The notes: a model not told the origin generated them from the sequence alone. Counted from the first letter of the stretch, positions 35,169-43,840 are shown. The stretch: 64,000 nucleotides of DNA from an uncultured Oscillospiraceae bacterium (GCA_910589395.1 CAJUTL010000008.1:32681-96680), one strand, 5' to 3'. Numbers and translations: made by a program.

Positions 35169-35365
35169 CGTGTTGTCTTCCTTTCACAAAGCATTTTTGT
35201 ATGTAACAGAAAAACAGCGGGGCCACAACGCGGCTCCGCCAGGGTACATGTATTCCCGCTTTCGGCCCGTTACAGAGAACGCCGAGCCCGCAAAGAAACA
35301 GAGCCGCTAAAATTTTTTCCAGCACAAAAAGCCCGCAGGGTAAATCGCGGGCGATAATAGCGGCT
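35169..35365 (-). promoter_or_regulatory. Leader of the DAHP synthase operon with terminator-like hairpins
   Basis: Reading the minus strand: stem GCCCGC/GCGGGC (35331-35352) is followed by TTTTT (35326-35330), a classic intrinsic terminator. Outer arms AGCGGCT (35359-35365) and AGCCGCT (35302-35308) could pair around it. Nearer the gene a second stem (35217-35239, GGCGGAGCC/GGCCCCGC) is followed by TGTTTTT. Two terminators ahead of the operon suggest attenuation. A short reading frame beginning GTGCTGG near 35325 is possible but unconvincing as a leader peptide. There is no T-box. Confidence 0.5.
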
Positions 35366-35425
35366 AAATCGCTTTGTCATAAGAGGGCTGCTCATAAAAA
35401 CGCTCCTCTGCCGGGAATTTTCTTC

Positions 35426-35454
35426 ATGATAAAACAGAAGGCCCGATTTGTCAA
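35426..35454 (-). promoter_or_regulatory. Promoter of the DAHP synthase operon
   Basis: Minus strand TTGACA (35449-35454) and TATCAT (35426-35431), 17 bp apart. The -35 box overlaps the aroK stop codon, so the operon has an internal promoter after aroE-aroK. Confidence 0.7.
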
Positions 35455-35996
35455 GGCTTTTCTGCTTTTCCGCCTTCCTTTTTCAGGGATTCGCGCCCGA
35501 TCGCCGCCACTTTTTTCGCAACGATCCAAAAAGGCGCGGAAGCCTTCAGCGTGAGGTCAGAGGCGGCGCGGTAAAGAGGCAGGCGCTCACGGTAAAGGCC
35601 TGCGATCACTTCCTCCCGGTTGGGCTTTTGCAGCAGAGGGCGTTTTGTATCGTTTTCCAAACGCTTTTGCAGAATATCCAGCGGTACGTCCAGCAAAACG
35701 ATCGTGCCGCTATTTTGATGAAAGGCCTCCACATTTTGCGAGAACAGCACCGTCCCTCCGCCGCAGGCGATCACAGCTTTTCCCTTTTCCGAAAGCTCCG
35801 CCGCAGCCTCTGTTTCCAGGCGGCGGAACTCTGTTTCCCCCTGCCGTTCAAAGATCTCCGCCACGGTGAGCCCGGTTTTTTCTTCAATGTAGAGATCCAA
35901 GTCGTAAAAATCCCACTTCAACAGTTTGGCCGCCCGCTTGCCCACCGTGGTTTTGCCGCAGCCCATAAAGCCGCATAAAATGATGCTGCCGCTCAT
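35451..35996 (-). CDS. aroK: Shikimate kinase
   Basis: Phosphorylates shikimate with ATP. The 181-residue protein has the Walker A motif GFMGCGKTTVGK, the shikimate-binding DLDLYIEEKTGLTVAEIFE and GGGTVL. The basic C-terminal extension (KKVAAIGRESLKKEGGKAEKP) adds about 10-15 residues. The ATG at 35994-35996 is chosen because GGAGGG in the aroE tail precedes it; a start 15 codons earlier would overlap aroE without a site. Confidence 0.93.
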   Translation of the reverse strand: MSGSIILCGFMGCGKTTVGKRAAKLLKWDFYDLDLYIEEKTGLTVAEIFERQGETEFRRLETEAAAELSEKGKAVIACGGGTVLFSQNVEAFHQNSGTIVLLDVPLDILQKRLENDTKRPLLQKPNREEVIAGLYRERLPLYRAASDLTLKASAPFWIVAKKVAAIGRESLKKEGGKAEKP

Positions 35997-35997
35997 G

Positions 35998-36873
35998 CTA
36001 TTTCCCTCCGAATATCCGTTCCATTTCCTCTCGCGCGTCATGAATCAACTGGTGCAGATCGTTGTTTTGAAATTCCGTATCATACCATATTTTATGGGAA
36101 TAAGCGGCCTGGCACACCAGCATGCCCATACCTCCCAAAACCTTTATTCCCTGCTTTTCCGCCAGCCTTAAAAGCTCTGTTTCCGCCGGGTTAAACACCG
36201 CGTCAAACACTGCGGCACACCGACTGACCACCGCCTCGCTGACCGGGCTCATTCCGGTTTTGGGGTACATGCCCACGCTGGTGGTATTGATCAAAAGATC
36301 GTACCGCTTTGTATCGAGCTCCAGCTCCTCATAAGACTCTACCGTGATGAGGAACTCCCGGTCACCCCTTGCCCGGGCATAATCCGCAAGCTTTTCCGCA
36401 AGCTCCATCGCCTTCTCATAGGAGTCAGCCCGGTGCGCGAGCGTAACGTGAAAATTCGGGCGCTCCGCCGCCTGAAAGGCAATGGCTTTCGCGGCGCCGC
36501 CGTTACCTAAGATCAAAAGTTCTCCCTGAAGGCTCATGGAATGGATCTTGAGAGAAACCGCCGCCCCCGGCCCATCGGTGGTAAAACCGTAAAGCTTTCC
36601 TTCCACTACTTTGACTGTGTTGACGGACCCGCAGAGCCGGGCCCGGTCGTCAATGCCGTCCAGATAAGGGATAATAGCGCTCTTATGGGGAATGGTGACA
36701 TTGAAGCAATCCAGGGCCCTGAGCTCCGGCAGGGCGGCAGAGAGCTCCGGTACGTCCAGCACCCGGTACTCCATAGGAATGCCGGAAAGCTCAAAAAGCC
36801 TGCGCTGGATAAAGGGAGACATGGTGTGTCCGATAGGGTGTCCGATCACTGCAGCATTTTGCGTTCTGGTCAT
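35998..36873 (-). CDS. aroE: Shikimate dehydrogenase
   Basis: NADPH-dependent reduction of 3-dehydroshikimate to shikimate. The 291-residue protein has VIGHPIGHTMSP (substrate loop), NVTIPHKSAI (catalytic Lys), GNGGAAKAIAF (NADP fold), INTTSVGM and GGMGMLVCQAAYS. The ATG at 36871-36873 follows AAGAGGTG. Its stop codon is one base from the aroK start, so the pair is translated together. First gene of the leftward aromatic cluster. Confidence 0.93.
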   Translation of the reverse strand: MTRTQNAAVIGHPIGHTMSPFIQRRLFELSGIPMEYRVLDVPELSAALPELRALDCFNVTIPHKSAIIPYLDGIDDRARLCGSVNTVKVVEGKLYGFTTDGPGAAVSLKIHSMSLQGELLILGNGGAAKAIAFQAAERPNFHVTLAHRADSYEKAMELAEKLADYARARGDREFLITVESYEELELDTKRYDLLINTTSVGMYPKTGMSPVSEAVVSRCAAVFDAVFNPAETELLRLAEKQGIKVLGGMGMLVCQAAYSHKIWYDTEFQNNDLHQLIHDAREEMERIFGGK

Positions 36874-36923
36874 AAAACCAGCACCTCTTTTCCCGAGAAT
36901 TCCAATTTTTTTACAATTCATGG

Positions 36924-36952
36924 TTGACAAAGCACATGGGAGTCAATAAAAT
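36924..36952 (+). promoter_or_regulatory. Probable acpP promoter
   Basis: TTGACA (36924-36929), 17 bp, TAAAAT (36947-36952), about 150 bp upstream of acpP. No FapR-type palindrome was seen. Confidence 0.55.
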
Positions 36953-37106
36953 GTAGGTAACAGGTACAGCCCTGAAAGAAAAAACCTGTATTTAGGGATT
37001 GTACCATACCAGAGCCGGTTTTGTCCATTCATGCTCTTAAAATAACACATATTTGGACACACCGCGGAATCTTGAGTTTTCAGAAAATATTTAGGAGGCA
37101 CGTAAC

Positions 37107-37340
37107 ATGGTACTGGAAAAAATTAAAGCGATTTTGAGCGAGCAGTTTGACGCGGACGAGGACTCCATTACGGCGGAAACTACCCTGGCTGACGATTTGG
37201 GCGCGGATTCTCTTGATGTAGTTGATCTGCTCATGTCCATCGAGGACGAATTTGAAGTGGAAATTCCCGATGAGGAAGTAGAAAACATTAAGACTGTAGG
37301 CGCTCTTGTGGAATATATTGAGAGCCACGCCAACGTTTAA
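37107..37340 (+). CDS. acpP: Acyl carrier protein
   Basis: Carries growing fatty acyl chains on a phosphopantetheine arm. The 77-residue acidic protein has LGADSLDVVDLLM with Ser35 as the attachment site. Length and helix pattern match AcpP. AGGAGGCACGTAAC precedes the ATG. It stands alone here; no fabD/fabF or plsX is adjacent, which is unusual for AcpP but known in Clostridia. Confidence 0.94.
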   Translation: MVLEKIKAILSEQFDADEDSITAETTLADDLGADSLDVVDLLMSIEDEFEVEIPDEEVENIKTVGALVEYIESHANV

Positions 37341-37363
37341 CTCTAAAAATAGGCAAACAGCTG

Positions 37364-37405
37364 AAGTCCGCGTTGCAGAAAGAAAACTGCAACGCGGACT
37401 TTTTT
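37364..37405 (+). terminator. acpP terminator
   Basis: Perfect 15-bp arms AAGTCCGCGTTGCAG/CTGCAACGCGGACTT followed by TTTT, 23 bp after the acpP stop codon. Confidence 0.9.
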
Positions 37406-37439
37406 AGATTCTGGACTCCAGAGAAATTCCCAAGGAAAG

Positions 37440-37545
37440 GATCAAAGAACGAGATTCTTCACTAAGAAAGCAAGGCTTGTCTTGCTTTTTATTCAGTAAT
37501 GACAGTTGGAGAGTAGGCGGATAACCGCCAAATTCCAATTCAGAA
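37440..37545. repeat. Degenerate copy of the GTCATTCTGAG-type repeat
   Basis: Contains ACGAGATTCTTC, a local hairpin AGCAAG/CTTGCT, AATGACAG and the tail GGATAACCGCCAAATTCC, matching the right half and tail of the element at 24360-24492. It lies in the 347-bp acpP-proS gap. The remaining bases up to proS show nothing I recognise. Confidence 0.55.
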
Positions 37546-37687
37546 AATTTTGTTTTTCATCGCTCATTGATCGCGTTGTGCACTCCCCCTTCCCCAAGTT
37601 TTTCTTGCAAAAAGCGGTTTCTCCCTATATAATTGTGTCGAGTCATAGTTTGCTATGGAAAATTTGCCGAAAGGATCTGTTTTTATT

Positions 37688-39127
37688 ATGGCACAGCAAA
37701 AGAAAATGGTGGAGGATATCACCTCCATGGACGAAAATTTTGCCCAATGGTACACGGATATCGTAAAAAAGGCGGAGCTGATGGATTACTCCAGTGTCAA
37801 GGGCTGCATGGTGATTGAGCCTTACGGCTATGCCATCTGGGAAAATATCCAGAAGGACATGGACGAACGCTTCAAAAAGTTGGGGGTACAAAATGTATAC
37901 ATGCCCCTGCTCATTCCGGAAAGCCTGCTGCAAAAGGAAAAAGATCACATTGAAGGCTTTGCCCCGGAATGTGCTGTGGTCACCCACGGCGGCGGCGAGG
38001 AGCTGACGGAAAAGCTGTTTATTCGCCCCACCAGCGAGGTGCTGTTCTGTGAGCACTACCAGAAGGTGATCCATTCCTACCGGGATCTGCCGAAGCTCTA
38101 CAACCAGTGGTGCTCCGTGCTTCGGTGGGAAAAGACTACCCGCCCCTTCCTCAGAGGCATGGAATTTCTGTGGCAGGAAGGCCATACCATGCACGAAACC
38201 GCCGAGGAAGCAGAGGCGTTCACCCTGAAAATGCTTCGGGTCTATGAGGACGTATACCGGGAAACCCTGGCGATCCCTCCTGTGGTGGGAAGAAAAACCG
38301 AAAAAGAGAAATTTGCCGGTGCGGAAGCCACTTATACCCTGGAGCCCATGATGCACAACGGCGTTGCTTTACAGGGCGGCACCACCCATTATTTCGGAGA
38401 CGGGTTTGCAAAGGCTTTTGATATCACCTTTACCGGCAGGGACAACACCCTGCAGCACCCCTTCCAGACCTCCTGGGGTATGAGCACACGCCTGATCGGC
38501 GCTGTCATTATGGTTCACGGTGATGATAACGGCTTGGTACTGCCCCCGAAGGTGGCTCCCATTCAGGTGGCGATCGTTCCCATTGCCCAGCACAAGCCCG
38601 GTGTGTTGGAAAAGGCCAGGGAGCTCTATGAAAAGCTGAAAAAACAGTTCCGGGTCAAGCTGGACGACAGCGACAATTCCCCCGGCTGGAAATTTGCCCA
38701 GTATGAGATGCAGGGGGTTCCGCTGCGGCTGGAGATCGGCCCGAAGGATATGGAGCAGAACCAGTGCGTTCTGGTACGCCGGGATACCGGAGAAAAACAG
38801 TTTGTTTCTCTGGATCGGCTGGAGGAGGCGGTCGAAACCTCTTTGACTGCTCTGCATGACGCTTTGTACCAACGCGCTTTGGAAAACCTGGCTTCCAAAA
38901 CCTTTACCGCCGGAAATTATGAGGAATTTCTCACGATCGCGAAAAACAAGCCCGGCTTTATCAAGGCCATGTGGTGCGGAGATCCCGCCTGTGAAGATAA
39001 GATCAAGGAAGATACCGGCGGTGTAAAATCCCGCTGTATTCCTTTCGAAGAGGAGCACATTTCCGATGTGTGCGCCTGCTGCGGCAAGCCTGCCAAGCAC
39101 ATGGTATATTGGGGCAGGCAATACTGA
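37688..39127 (+). CDS. proS: Prolyl-tRNA synthetase, archaeal/eukaryotic type
   Basis: Class II synthetase charging tRNA-Pro. The 479-residue protein has FIRPTSEVLF and RWEKTTRPFLRGMEFLWQEGHT (class II motif 2 region), GRDNTLQHPFQTSWGMSTRLIGAVIMVHGDDNGLVLPP (motif 3), then an anticodon-binding domain. The C-terminal zinc-binding extension (CGDPAC, CACCGKPAKH) ends in Tyr, and there is no editing insertion; both mark the ProS type-3 group. The ATG at 37688 is preferred over one 11 codons earlier because AAAGGATC lies about 15 bases upstream. Confidence 0.94.
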   Translation: MAQQKKMVEDITSMDENFAQWYTDIVKKAELMDYSSVKGCMVIEPYGYAIWENIQKDMDERFKKLGVQNVYMPLLIPESLLQKEKDHIEGFAPECAVVTHGGGEELTEKLFIRPTSEVLFCEHYQKVIHSYRDLPKLYNQWCSVLRWEKTTRPFLRGMEFLWQEGHTMHETAEEAEAFTLKMLRVYEDVYRETLAIPPVVGRKTEKEKFAGAEATYTLEPMMHNGVALQGGTTHYFGDGFAKAFDITFTGRDNTLQHPFQTSWGMSTRLIGAVIMVHGDDNGLVLPPKVAPIQVAIVPIAQHKPGVLEKARELYEKLKKQFRVKLDDSDNSPGWKFAQYEMQGVPLRLEIGPKDMEQNQCVLVRRDTGEKQFVSLDRLEEAVETSLTALHDALYQRALENLASKTFTAGNYEEFLTIAKNKPGFIKAMWCGDPACEDKIKEDTGGVKSRCIPFEEEHISDVCACCGKPAKHMVYWGRQY

Positions 39128-39268
39128 GAAGCTTTTTCTTTCCGAGGCGCCTCCGAAAAAGCTCTATCAAGAGCGTCTTAGCCCGAAATATCTGTTTGTT
39201 GCCTGAACAAATATACTGATTCCCGGAAAAATTTTTGCTGAATTTTAGAAAATCTCACAGAACACCCC

Positions 39269-39330
39269 TTTACTTTTCCAATATCTCATAGTAGAATGTA
39301 AAGGACAACTTACATACAGTACTGTATGTA
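39269..39330 (+). promoter_or_regulatory. Promoter and 20-bp palindromic operator before the oxidoreductase gene
   Basis: TTTACT (39269-39274), 17 bp, TAGAAT (39292-39297). Just after the expected start of transcription lies TACATACAGTACTGTATGTA (39311-39330), a perfect palindrome. A partly overlapping inverted repeat ATGTAA/TTACAT precedes it. AGGAGG follows at 39339. Placement fits a repressor roadblock; no regulator gene is adjacent. Confidence 0.6.
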
Positions 39331-39351
39331 CATACTTAGGAGGAGATCCAA

Positions 39352-40503
39352 ATGGCAAAATTAAAAATCGGCTTCATTGGCTGCGGCGGCATTGCCAATC
39401 AGAAGCACTTCCCCGGCATGGCTCAGCAGACTGAGCATGTTGATCTGTGCGCTTTCTGCGACCTGATCCCGGAAAGAGCTGAAAAGGCCGCCAAAGAGTA
39501 CGGCACCCCCGACGCGAAGGTCTACACCGACTATCATGAGCTGCTGGCTGACCCCGCCATCGACGCGGTTCACGTACTGACCCCCAACATCGCTCACTGC
39601 GAGATCACCATCGCCGCTCTGGAAGCCGGCAAGCATGTGCTCTGCGAAAAGCCCATGGCCGCTACCACCGCTGATGCCAAGAAAATGCTGGAGGCCCGTG
39701 ACCGCACCGGAAAGATGCTGACCATCGGCTATCAGTACCGTCACTTTCCCGCCAACCAGGTGGCGAAGAAGGTCGTAGACGACGGCTGGCTGGGCGATAT
39801 CTATTATGCGGAGGCTTCTTACCTGCGTTATCGCGGCGTTCCCACCTGGGGCGTGTTCACCGATAAGTCCAAGCAGGGCGGCGGCCCCCTGATCGATATC
39901 GGAACCCATACTCTGGACTTCACCCTGTTTCTGATGAACAACTACGATGTGGAATATGTTGTAGGCACCTCCTTTGAGAAGCTGGGCCGTATTCTGGATC
40001 CCGATCATCAGGGCCAGTACAACTGGATGGGCAAGCAGGACGCCTGGAACAATGAGACCTATGACGTGGAGGATTCCGCAGTGGGCCACATTAAGATGAA
40101 GAACGGCGCTGTCATCAACCTGCGTGCTTCCTGGGCCATCAACATGGCAAAGGAAACCGGTGCCAACGGCGAGGCCTATACCACGCTGGCCGGCACCAAG
40201 GGCGGCCTGGACACCAAGGAAGACCGCGTTCGTCTGAATCATGTGGTTGCCGGTTATCCCACCATCTCTTGGGTAGGCGACAAGGTTGCCGGTTATATCC
40301 CCGGCTTCAGCCAGGGTCCCGCTCCCGTTTCCAAGGAGCATGAGATCTGGGTCAAGGCTTTGATGAGCGGCAAGAAGGAAGATCTGTTCGTCACTGCCGA
40401 TCAGGCTTTCGTTGTCACAAAGATCCTGGATTCCATCTATTATTCCTCCAAGCACAACAAGCCCGTTTACTTTGATGCTGAGGGTATGCCGATTTTTGAC
40501 TGA
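39352..40503 (+). CDS. Gfo/Idh/MocA family oxidoreductase
   Basis: NAD(P)-dependent sugar or polyol dehydrogenase, cytoplasmic, 383 residues. The Rossmann motif GFIGCGGIAN is at 7-16, the catalytic EKP with Lys100 follows HVLCEKPMA, and DIGTHTLDF holds the usual catalytic His/Asp. Codon usage is strongly biased (few rare codons), suggesting high expression. It is followed 109 bp later by a sugar isomerase gene, and the pair ends in a terminator. Substrate likely a sugar or inositol; not determined. Confidence 0.9.
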   Translation: MAKLKIGFIGCGGIANQKHFPGMAQQTEHVDLCAFCDLIPERAEKAAKEYGTPDAKVYTDYHELLADPAIDAVHVLTPNIAHCEITIAALEAGKHVLCEKPMAATTADAKKMLEARDRTGKMLTIGYQYRHFPANQVAKKVVDDGWLGDIYYAEASYLRYRGVPTWGVFTDKSKQGGGPLIDIGTHTLDFTLFLMNNYDVEYVVGTSFEKLGRILDPDHQGQYNWMGKQDAWNNETYDVEDSAVGHIKMKNGAVINLRASWAINMAKETGANGEAYTTLAGTKGGLDTKEDRVRLNHVVAGYPTISWVGDKVAGYIPGFSQGPAPVSKEHEIWVKALMSGKKEDLFVTADQAFVVTKILDSIYYSSKHNKPVYFDAEGMPIFD

Positions 40504-40612
40504 TTTTATCAGCGTTACGATCAAATAGCATTGATCCACAGTTTTGTGCCTTTGTCGTCGGGAGACTGGCGGGAAAGGCACAAATTCCATAACAAGAAAG
40601 GAATGTTTCCTT

Positions 40613-41464
40613 ATGGCAAAAATAAATTTACAGCAGTATTCCTTCGGGTTTGACTGCCCCCTCTCCCCTCTGGAGAAAATTAAGACCACCGCGGAAATGG
40701 GCTATGCGGGTGTGGAATTTGCCCGCGAGTATGCCGGTCTGCCGGTAGAAGACGTAAAGAAGGCCTTGGACGATGCCGGTATCACCGCTGATTCCGCTCA
40801 TGTTGCCTTTGATTTCATGGAAGAGGATATTCCCTACCTCGCAAAGCTGGGCGTGAAATTTGTGGCCTGCCCCATGACTGCCTTTAACTCTGCCGAGGAA
40901 GCCAAGGAAGTGGCCGAAGATCTCAATAAGTTCGGAAAGTTTGCCAAGCCCTACGGCATTACCATCGGCTATCATAACCACACCCAGGAATTTAATACCG
41001 ATCAGGGCAAATACCTCTTCGACTGGGTGATGGAGAATACCGATCCCGAAACGGTGGCTTTTGAGATCGACTGCGGCTGGGCCTCCGCCGCGGGGATCAA
41101 TCCGGTGGACTATATTCAGAAGCATGCGGGTCGCATTGCCGCGATCCATATTAAGGAAAACGGCGCTGTTATCGGCCCCGATCCGGCGGATTCCCGCCAT
41201 GAAAAGAAGGAATGGCCCAAGTTTGAGCTGGACGAAAACGGAAAGCCCATCTTCCCCCCGGAGTTCCTGAAGATGATGGAAGAACGGGATAAGCTGAACG
41301 TACCCACCGGCACCGGCATTGTGGACTGGAAGGCCGTAAAGGCGGCTGCCGACGCTCAGCGCCAGGGCGTGCTCTACGTGGTGGAGCGTGAAGCCAACTA
41401 TGGCGGCAAGGACCGCATTTCCTGCCTGAAGGAAGACATTGCCTGGCTGAAAGCCAATCTGTAA
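40613..41464 (+). CDS. Sugar phosphate isomerase/epimerase family protein
   Basis: Xylose-isomerase-like TIM barrel of 283 residues. Metal and catalytic residues are visible in GYHNHTQEF, FEIDCGWAS, IHIKENG and VVEREANYGG. This family includes inosose dehydratases and 3-keto-sugar-processing enzymes that partner Gfo/Idh/MocA oxidoreductases. The ATG at 40613 follows AAAGGAA; upstream in-frame sequence lacks a site. With the preceding dehydrogenase it probably forms a two-step sugar pathway. Confidence 0.88.
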   Translation: MAKINLQQYSFGFDCPLSPLEKIKTTAEMGYAGVEFAREYAGLPVEDVKKALDDAGITADSAHVAFDFMEEDIPYLAKLGVKFVACPMTAFNSAEEAKEVAEDLNKFGKFAKPYGITIGYHNHTQEFNTDQGKYLFDWVMENTDPETVAFEIDCGWASAAGINPVDYIQKHAGRIAAIHIKENGAVIGPDPADSRHEKKEWPKFELDENGKPIFPPEFLKMMEERDKLNVPTGTGIVDWKAVKAAADAQRQGVLYVVEREANYGGKDRISCLKEDIAWLKANL

Positions 41465-41485
41465 GGCTGAATTTTATAAAACAGG

Positions 41486-41531
41486 GCTCCCGGCTTGATG
41501 TGCTTTCTGCACATCAGACCGGGAGCTTTTT
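41486..41531 (+). terminator. Terminator after the isomerase gene
   Basis: Long stem GCTCCCGGCTTGATGTGC with GCACATCAGACCGGGAGC, followed by TTTTTC. The stem also faces the end of the convergent HD gene. Confidence 0.85.
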
Positions 41532-41535
41532 CTTA

Positions 41536-42021
41536 TCACAAAAACAGAGTATCTAACAGCTTTCTGCCGGTTTCGGTACGAAAAATATTTTTTCGCACTG
41601 CTTCGATTTCCGGGCGCTTCATTTCTCCCTCAAAGATATTGACGAGAAAATCCGCCTCTACCAGCGCCTGATAATCCCTGCCGTCAATTTTACTGTAGGT
41701 ATGATGATGGCCAACAAGATAGCACACTCTTTCCATGATCTCCGCGGAATACCCCAGCTTTTCCAGCATTTCTTTTGCTACGGCCGGGCCTTCCCGTTCC
41801 TGGTATTCTCCGGCGGCGCTGCCGTATTTCTCCAGGCTGGGCTTAATGCCGATATCGTGAACGATGGCCGCGATCTCGGTAAGCCGCTGCTCCGTTTGGG
41901 AAAAGCCCTCCCCCTCTCCAATGGCCTTCGCAAACGCGTACACCTTTAGAAAGTGGTTGACCCTCGGCACATTGCCGCTTTCGTATTCTGCCATGGCAAG
42001 CAGTAACGGCGTATGGTTCAT
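41536..42021 (-). CDS. HD domain phosphohydrolase
   Basis: A 161-residue metal-dependent phosphohydrolase of the HD superfamily. VNHFLKVYAFAKAI gives the first His, AAIVHDIGIKPSLEKYG the HD pair, VGHHHTYSKI further His ligands and VEADFLVN the final Asp. Substrate unknown; small HD proteins often act on nucleotides. Its ATG overlaps the stop of the double-GNAT gene (ATGA), so it is translationally coupled. GGGAGG precedes the start. Confidence 0.83.
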   Translation of the reverse strand: MNHTPLLLAMAEYESGNVPRVNHFLKVYAFAKAIGEGEGFSQTEQRLTEIAAIVHDIGIKPSLEKYGSAAGEYQEREGPAVAKEMLEKLGYSAEIMERVCYLVGHHHTYSKIDGRDYQALVEADFLVNIFEGEMKRPEIEAVRKNIFRTETGRKLLDTLFL

Positions 42022-43106
42022 TTTGCTTTTCCTCCCAGCTTGATCCAGTAGCGTCGGTAGACCCCTCCTTCCTCTTCCAGCTTGTTTTCCAGAACACCGC
42101 CGCAGGCCTCAATCACAGCGGCAGAGGCCCGGTTTTCCTCCACACAGGTAACCAGAACACGCTCCATGCCCCGTTCTTCCGCCTTTTCCAGGCACAGGGC
42201 CAGCATACAGGGGGCATAGTGTTTTCTCCGGCAGGAAGGGCGGACGCCGTAACCAATATTGCCTCCGGTGCGAAGCAGAGGCTCTGACAGCCGGTGCCGC
42301 AGATCGATCCCGCCCAGAAGCTCCCCTGCCTCATTGGTCAGGAACCATGTATGGGCGGTCACAAGCTCCGGACTTGCCTGGTAAACACGCCCGGCAATAT
42401 TGTGCTCCAGCCACTGCTTCGGACTTTTTCCCTCCTTCGGGGCCAGCGCGCCGGGAACGATCCGCTCCTCTCCCCACTCGGCCTGGTAATCCGCAATTTT
42501 CTCCAGTGTGGTTTCCTCCGGCAGAATCAGAAAAAGCCCCCGTTTTTTTGCCTGAAGCAGGTAATACTCCGCGGCAGTCATGGAATAGCAGCAAAGATCC
42601 AGCACCGTACCGTCATAGCGGCGGCTCGCCTGACGAAGGAGGCCCTCATAATAGAAGCCGGATTTCTCGATCACCCGCCGGGAGCGTTTGTTAAAGGGAT
42701 AGTGAGTCACAGAAAACAACTTCGCGTGGCAATTCTGAAAAGCATAGTCAATGGCGGCGCTGACCGCCTCTGTCATCAGGCCTCTTCCCCAAAACGCCTG
42801 GGAAAGAACATAGCCCAGGCTGAAGGCGCCCTCTACCTGGGGGCGGCGGCCGTCCTCCTCGATCCCCAGGGAGCCGATGACCTTTCCGTTCTCCTTCTCT
42901 TCTATGGCAAAAAGCACGCCGGGCTTTTCCGGAGCGGTAAACATTTTGATGATCTCCCGGCTTTCCTCTATGCTGTCGTGAGGCTTCCAGCCCGCATTGG
43001 GGCCCACCTCCGGATTTTTCGCGTATTCATACAGATCCTCAGCGTCTTCCATCTGCCAAGGACGCAGGATCAGCCGTGCCGTTTCGATTCGCTCCATACG
43101 GTTCAT
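42018..43106 (-). CDS. Tandem GNAT acetyltransferase protein
   Basis: A 362-residue fusion of two GNAT modules. The first (about 1-180) resembles RimJ/RimL-type enzymes: TARLILRPWQMEDAEDLYEY, LSQAFWGRGLMTEAVSAAIDYAF, NKRSRRVIEKSGFYYEG. The second (about 190-362) has NIGYGVRPSCRRKHYAPCMLALCLEKA and CVEENRASAAVIEACGG, with an RRKHYA pyrophosphate loop. Acceptors unknown; the first may modify a protein N-terminus. The start may be ATG 43104-43106 (overlapping the AAA stop) or 43095-43097. Confidence 0.82.
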   Translation of the reverse strand: MNRMERIETARLILRPWQMEDAEDLYEYAKNPEVGPNAGWKPHDSIEESREIIKMFTAPEKPGVLFAIEEKENGKVIGSLGIEEDGRRPQVEGAFSLGYVLSQAFWGRGLMTEAVSAAIDYAFQNCHAKLFSVTHYPFNKRSRRVIEKSGFYYEGLLRQASRRYDGTVLDLCCYSMTAAEYYLLQAKKRGLFLILPEETTLEKIADYQAEWGEERIVPGALAPKEGKSPKQWLEHNIAGRVYQASPELVTAHTWFLTNEAGELLGGIDLRHRLSEPLLRTGGNIGYGVRPSCRRKHYAPCMLALCLEKAEERGMERVLVTCVEENRASAAVIEACGGVLENKLEEEGGVYRRYWIKLGGKAK

Positions 43107-43834
43107 TCCCTTCTCTCCAGCAATTCGCCCAGGATCTTTTCCCGATTCTGGATAAACATTTTTGTGATCTGATAGCTGTCCGTTTCTTCATAGGTACAGG
43201 CGTGAACCGGCCCCCGGTCAAAGGTCAGAAGCTCTGCCCCTGGCAAGGCCAGCAAAATGGGAGAATGGCTTACAATAAAGAACTGAGAGCCCTCCTGAAC
43301 ACATCGGCTGATCTCCAGCAGCAGGGTCAGCTGCCGCTGGGGCGACAGGGCCGCCTCCGGCTCATCGAAAAAATAGACGCCCTCCGGGCGCAAATAATCC
43401 TGAGCCAAGGCCAGAAAGCTTTCTCCATGGGATTTTTCATGGTAGCCCCTGGAGGGGATAGGCGTAAGACCGCTTCTGGCGTAAACCTCTTCCTGGGTCG
43501 CCACATTGTAAAAGCTTTCCGCCCGAAGAAAATAGCCGTGAGTCGCCCGCCGGTGGCCCTTTCCCAGGCGGATCGCTTCCGCAAGGGGCGAATGGGAATC
43601 CCGGGTGGAAAAGCTGTAATTTCTGGTTCCCCCCTCTGGATTGAAGCCGTAAGCAATGGCCATGGCCTCCAGCAGGGTGGATTTTCCGCTTCCGTTTTCT
43701 CCTACAAAAAAGGTGACGGGCCTCTGAAAGCTGAGGCACTCCACGCCATGGAACGCCTCAATATTTTGCAAATAGCCGGATGCGGAAAGCTGCTCCCACT
43801 CGATCCTTGCCTGATGGATAAAAAGGCTGTCCAT
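43103..43834 (-). CDS. AAA/ABC-type ATPase
   Basis: A 243-residue single-domain ATPase with an ABC/SMC-like head. FFVGENGSGKSTLLEAM is Walker A (about 42-58), HGESFLAL resembles the signature, and GVYFFDEPEAALSP is Walker B, followed by a SHSPILLAL switch His. There is no membrane domain or partner, so it is not an obvious transporter; OLD- or Rad50-like small ATPases of this type are common but unassigned. It lies between prmA and the GNAT gene, with a 6-bp gap to prmA and a 4-bp overlap downstream. Confidence 0.8.
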   Translation of the reverse strand: MDSLFIHQARIEWEQLSASGYLQNIEAFHGVECLSFQRPVTFFVGENGSGKSTLLEAMAIAYGFNPEGGTRNYSFSTRDSHSPLAEAIRLGKGHRRATHGYFLRAESFYNVATQEEVYARSGLTPIPSRGYHEKSHGESFLALAQDYLRPEGVYFFDEPEAALSPQRQLTLLLEISRCVQEGSQFFIVSHSPILLALPGAELLTFDRGPVHACTYEETDSYQITKMFIQNREKILGELLERRE

Positions 43835-43840
43835 GTCTGT

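Noticed and set aside
35092..35325. Leader peptide for the DAHP synthase operon
   Set aside because: The frame starts with GTG without a clear ribosome site, overlaps the start of the DAHP synthase gene, and is not enriched enough in aromatic codons to argue for classic attenuation.
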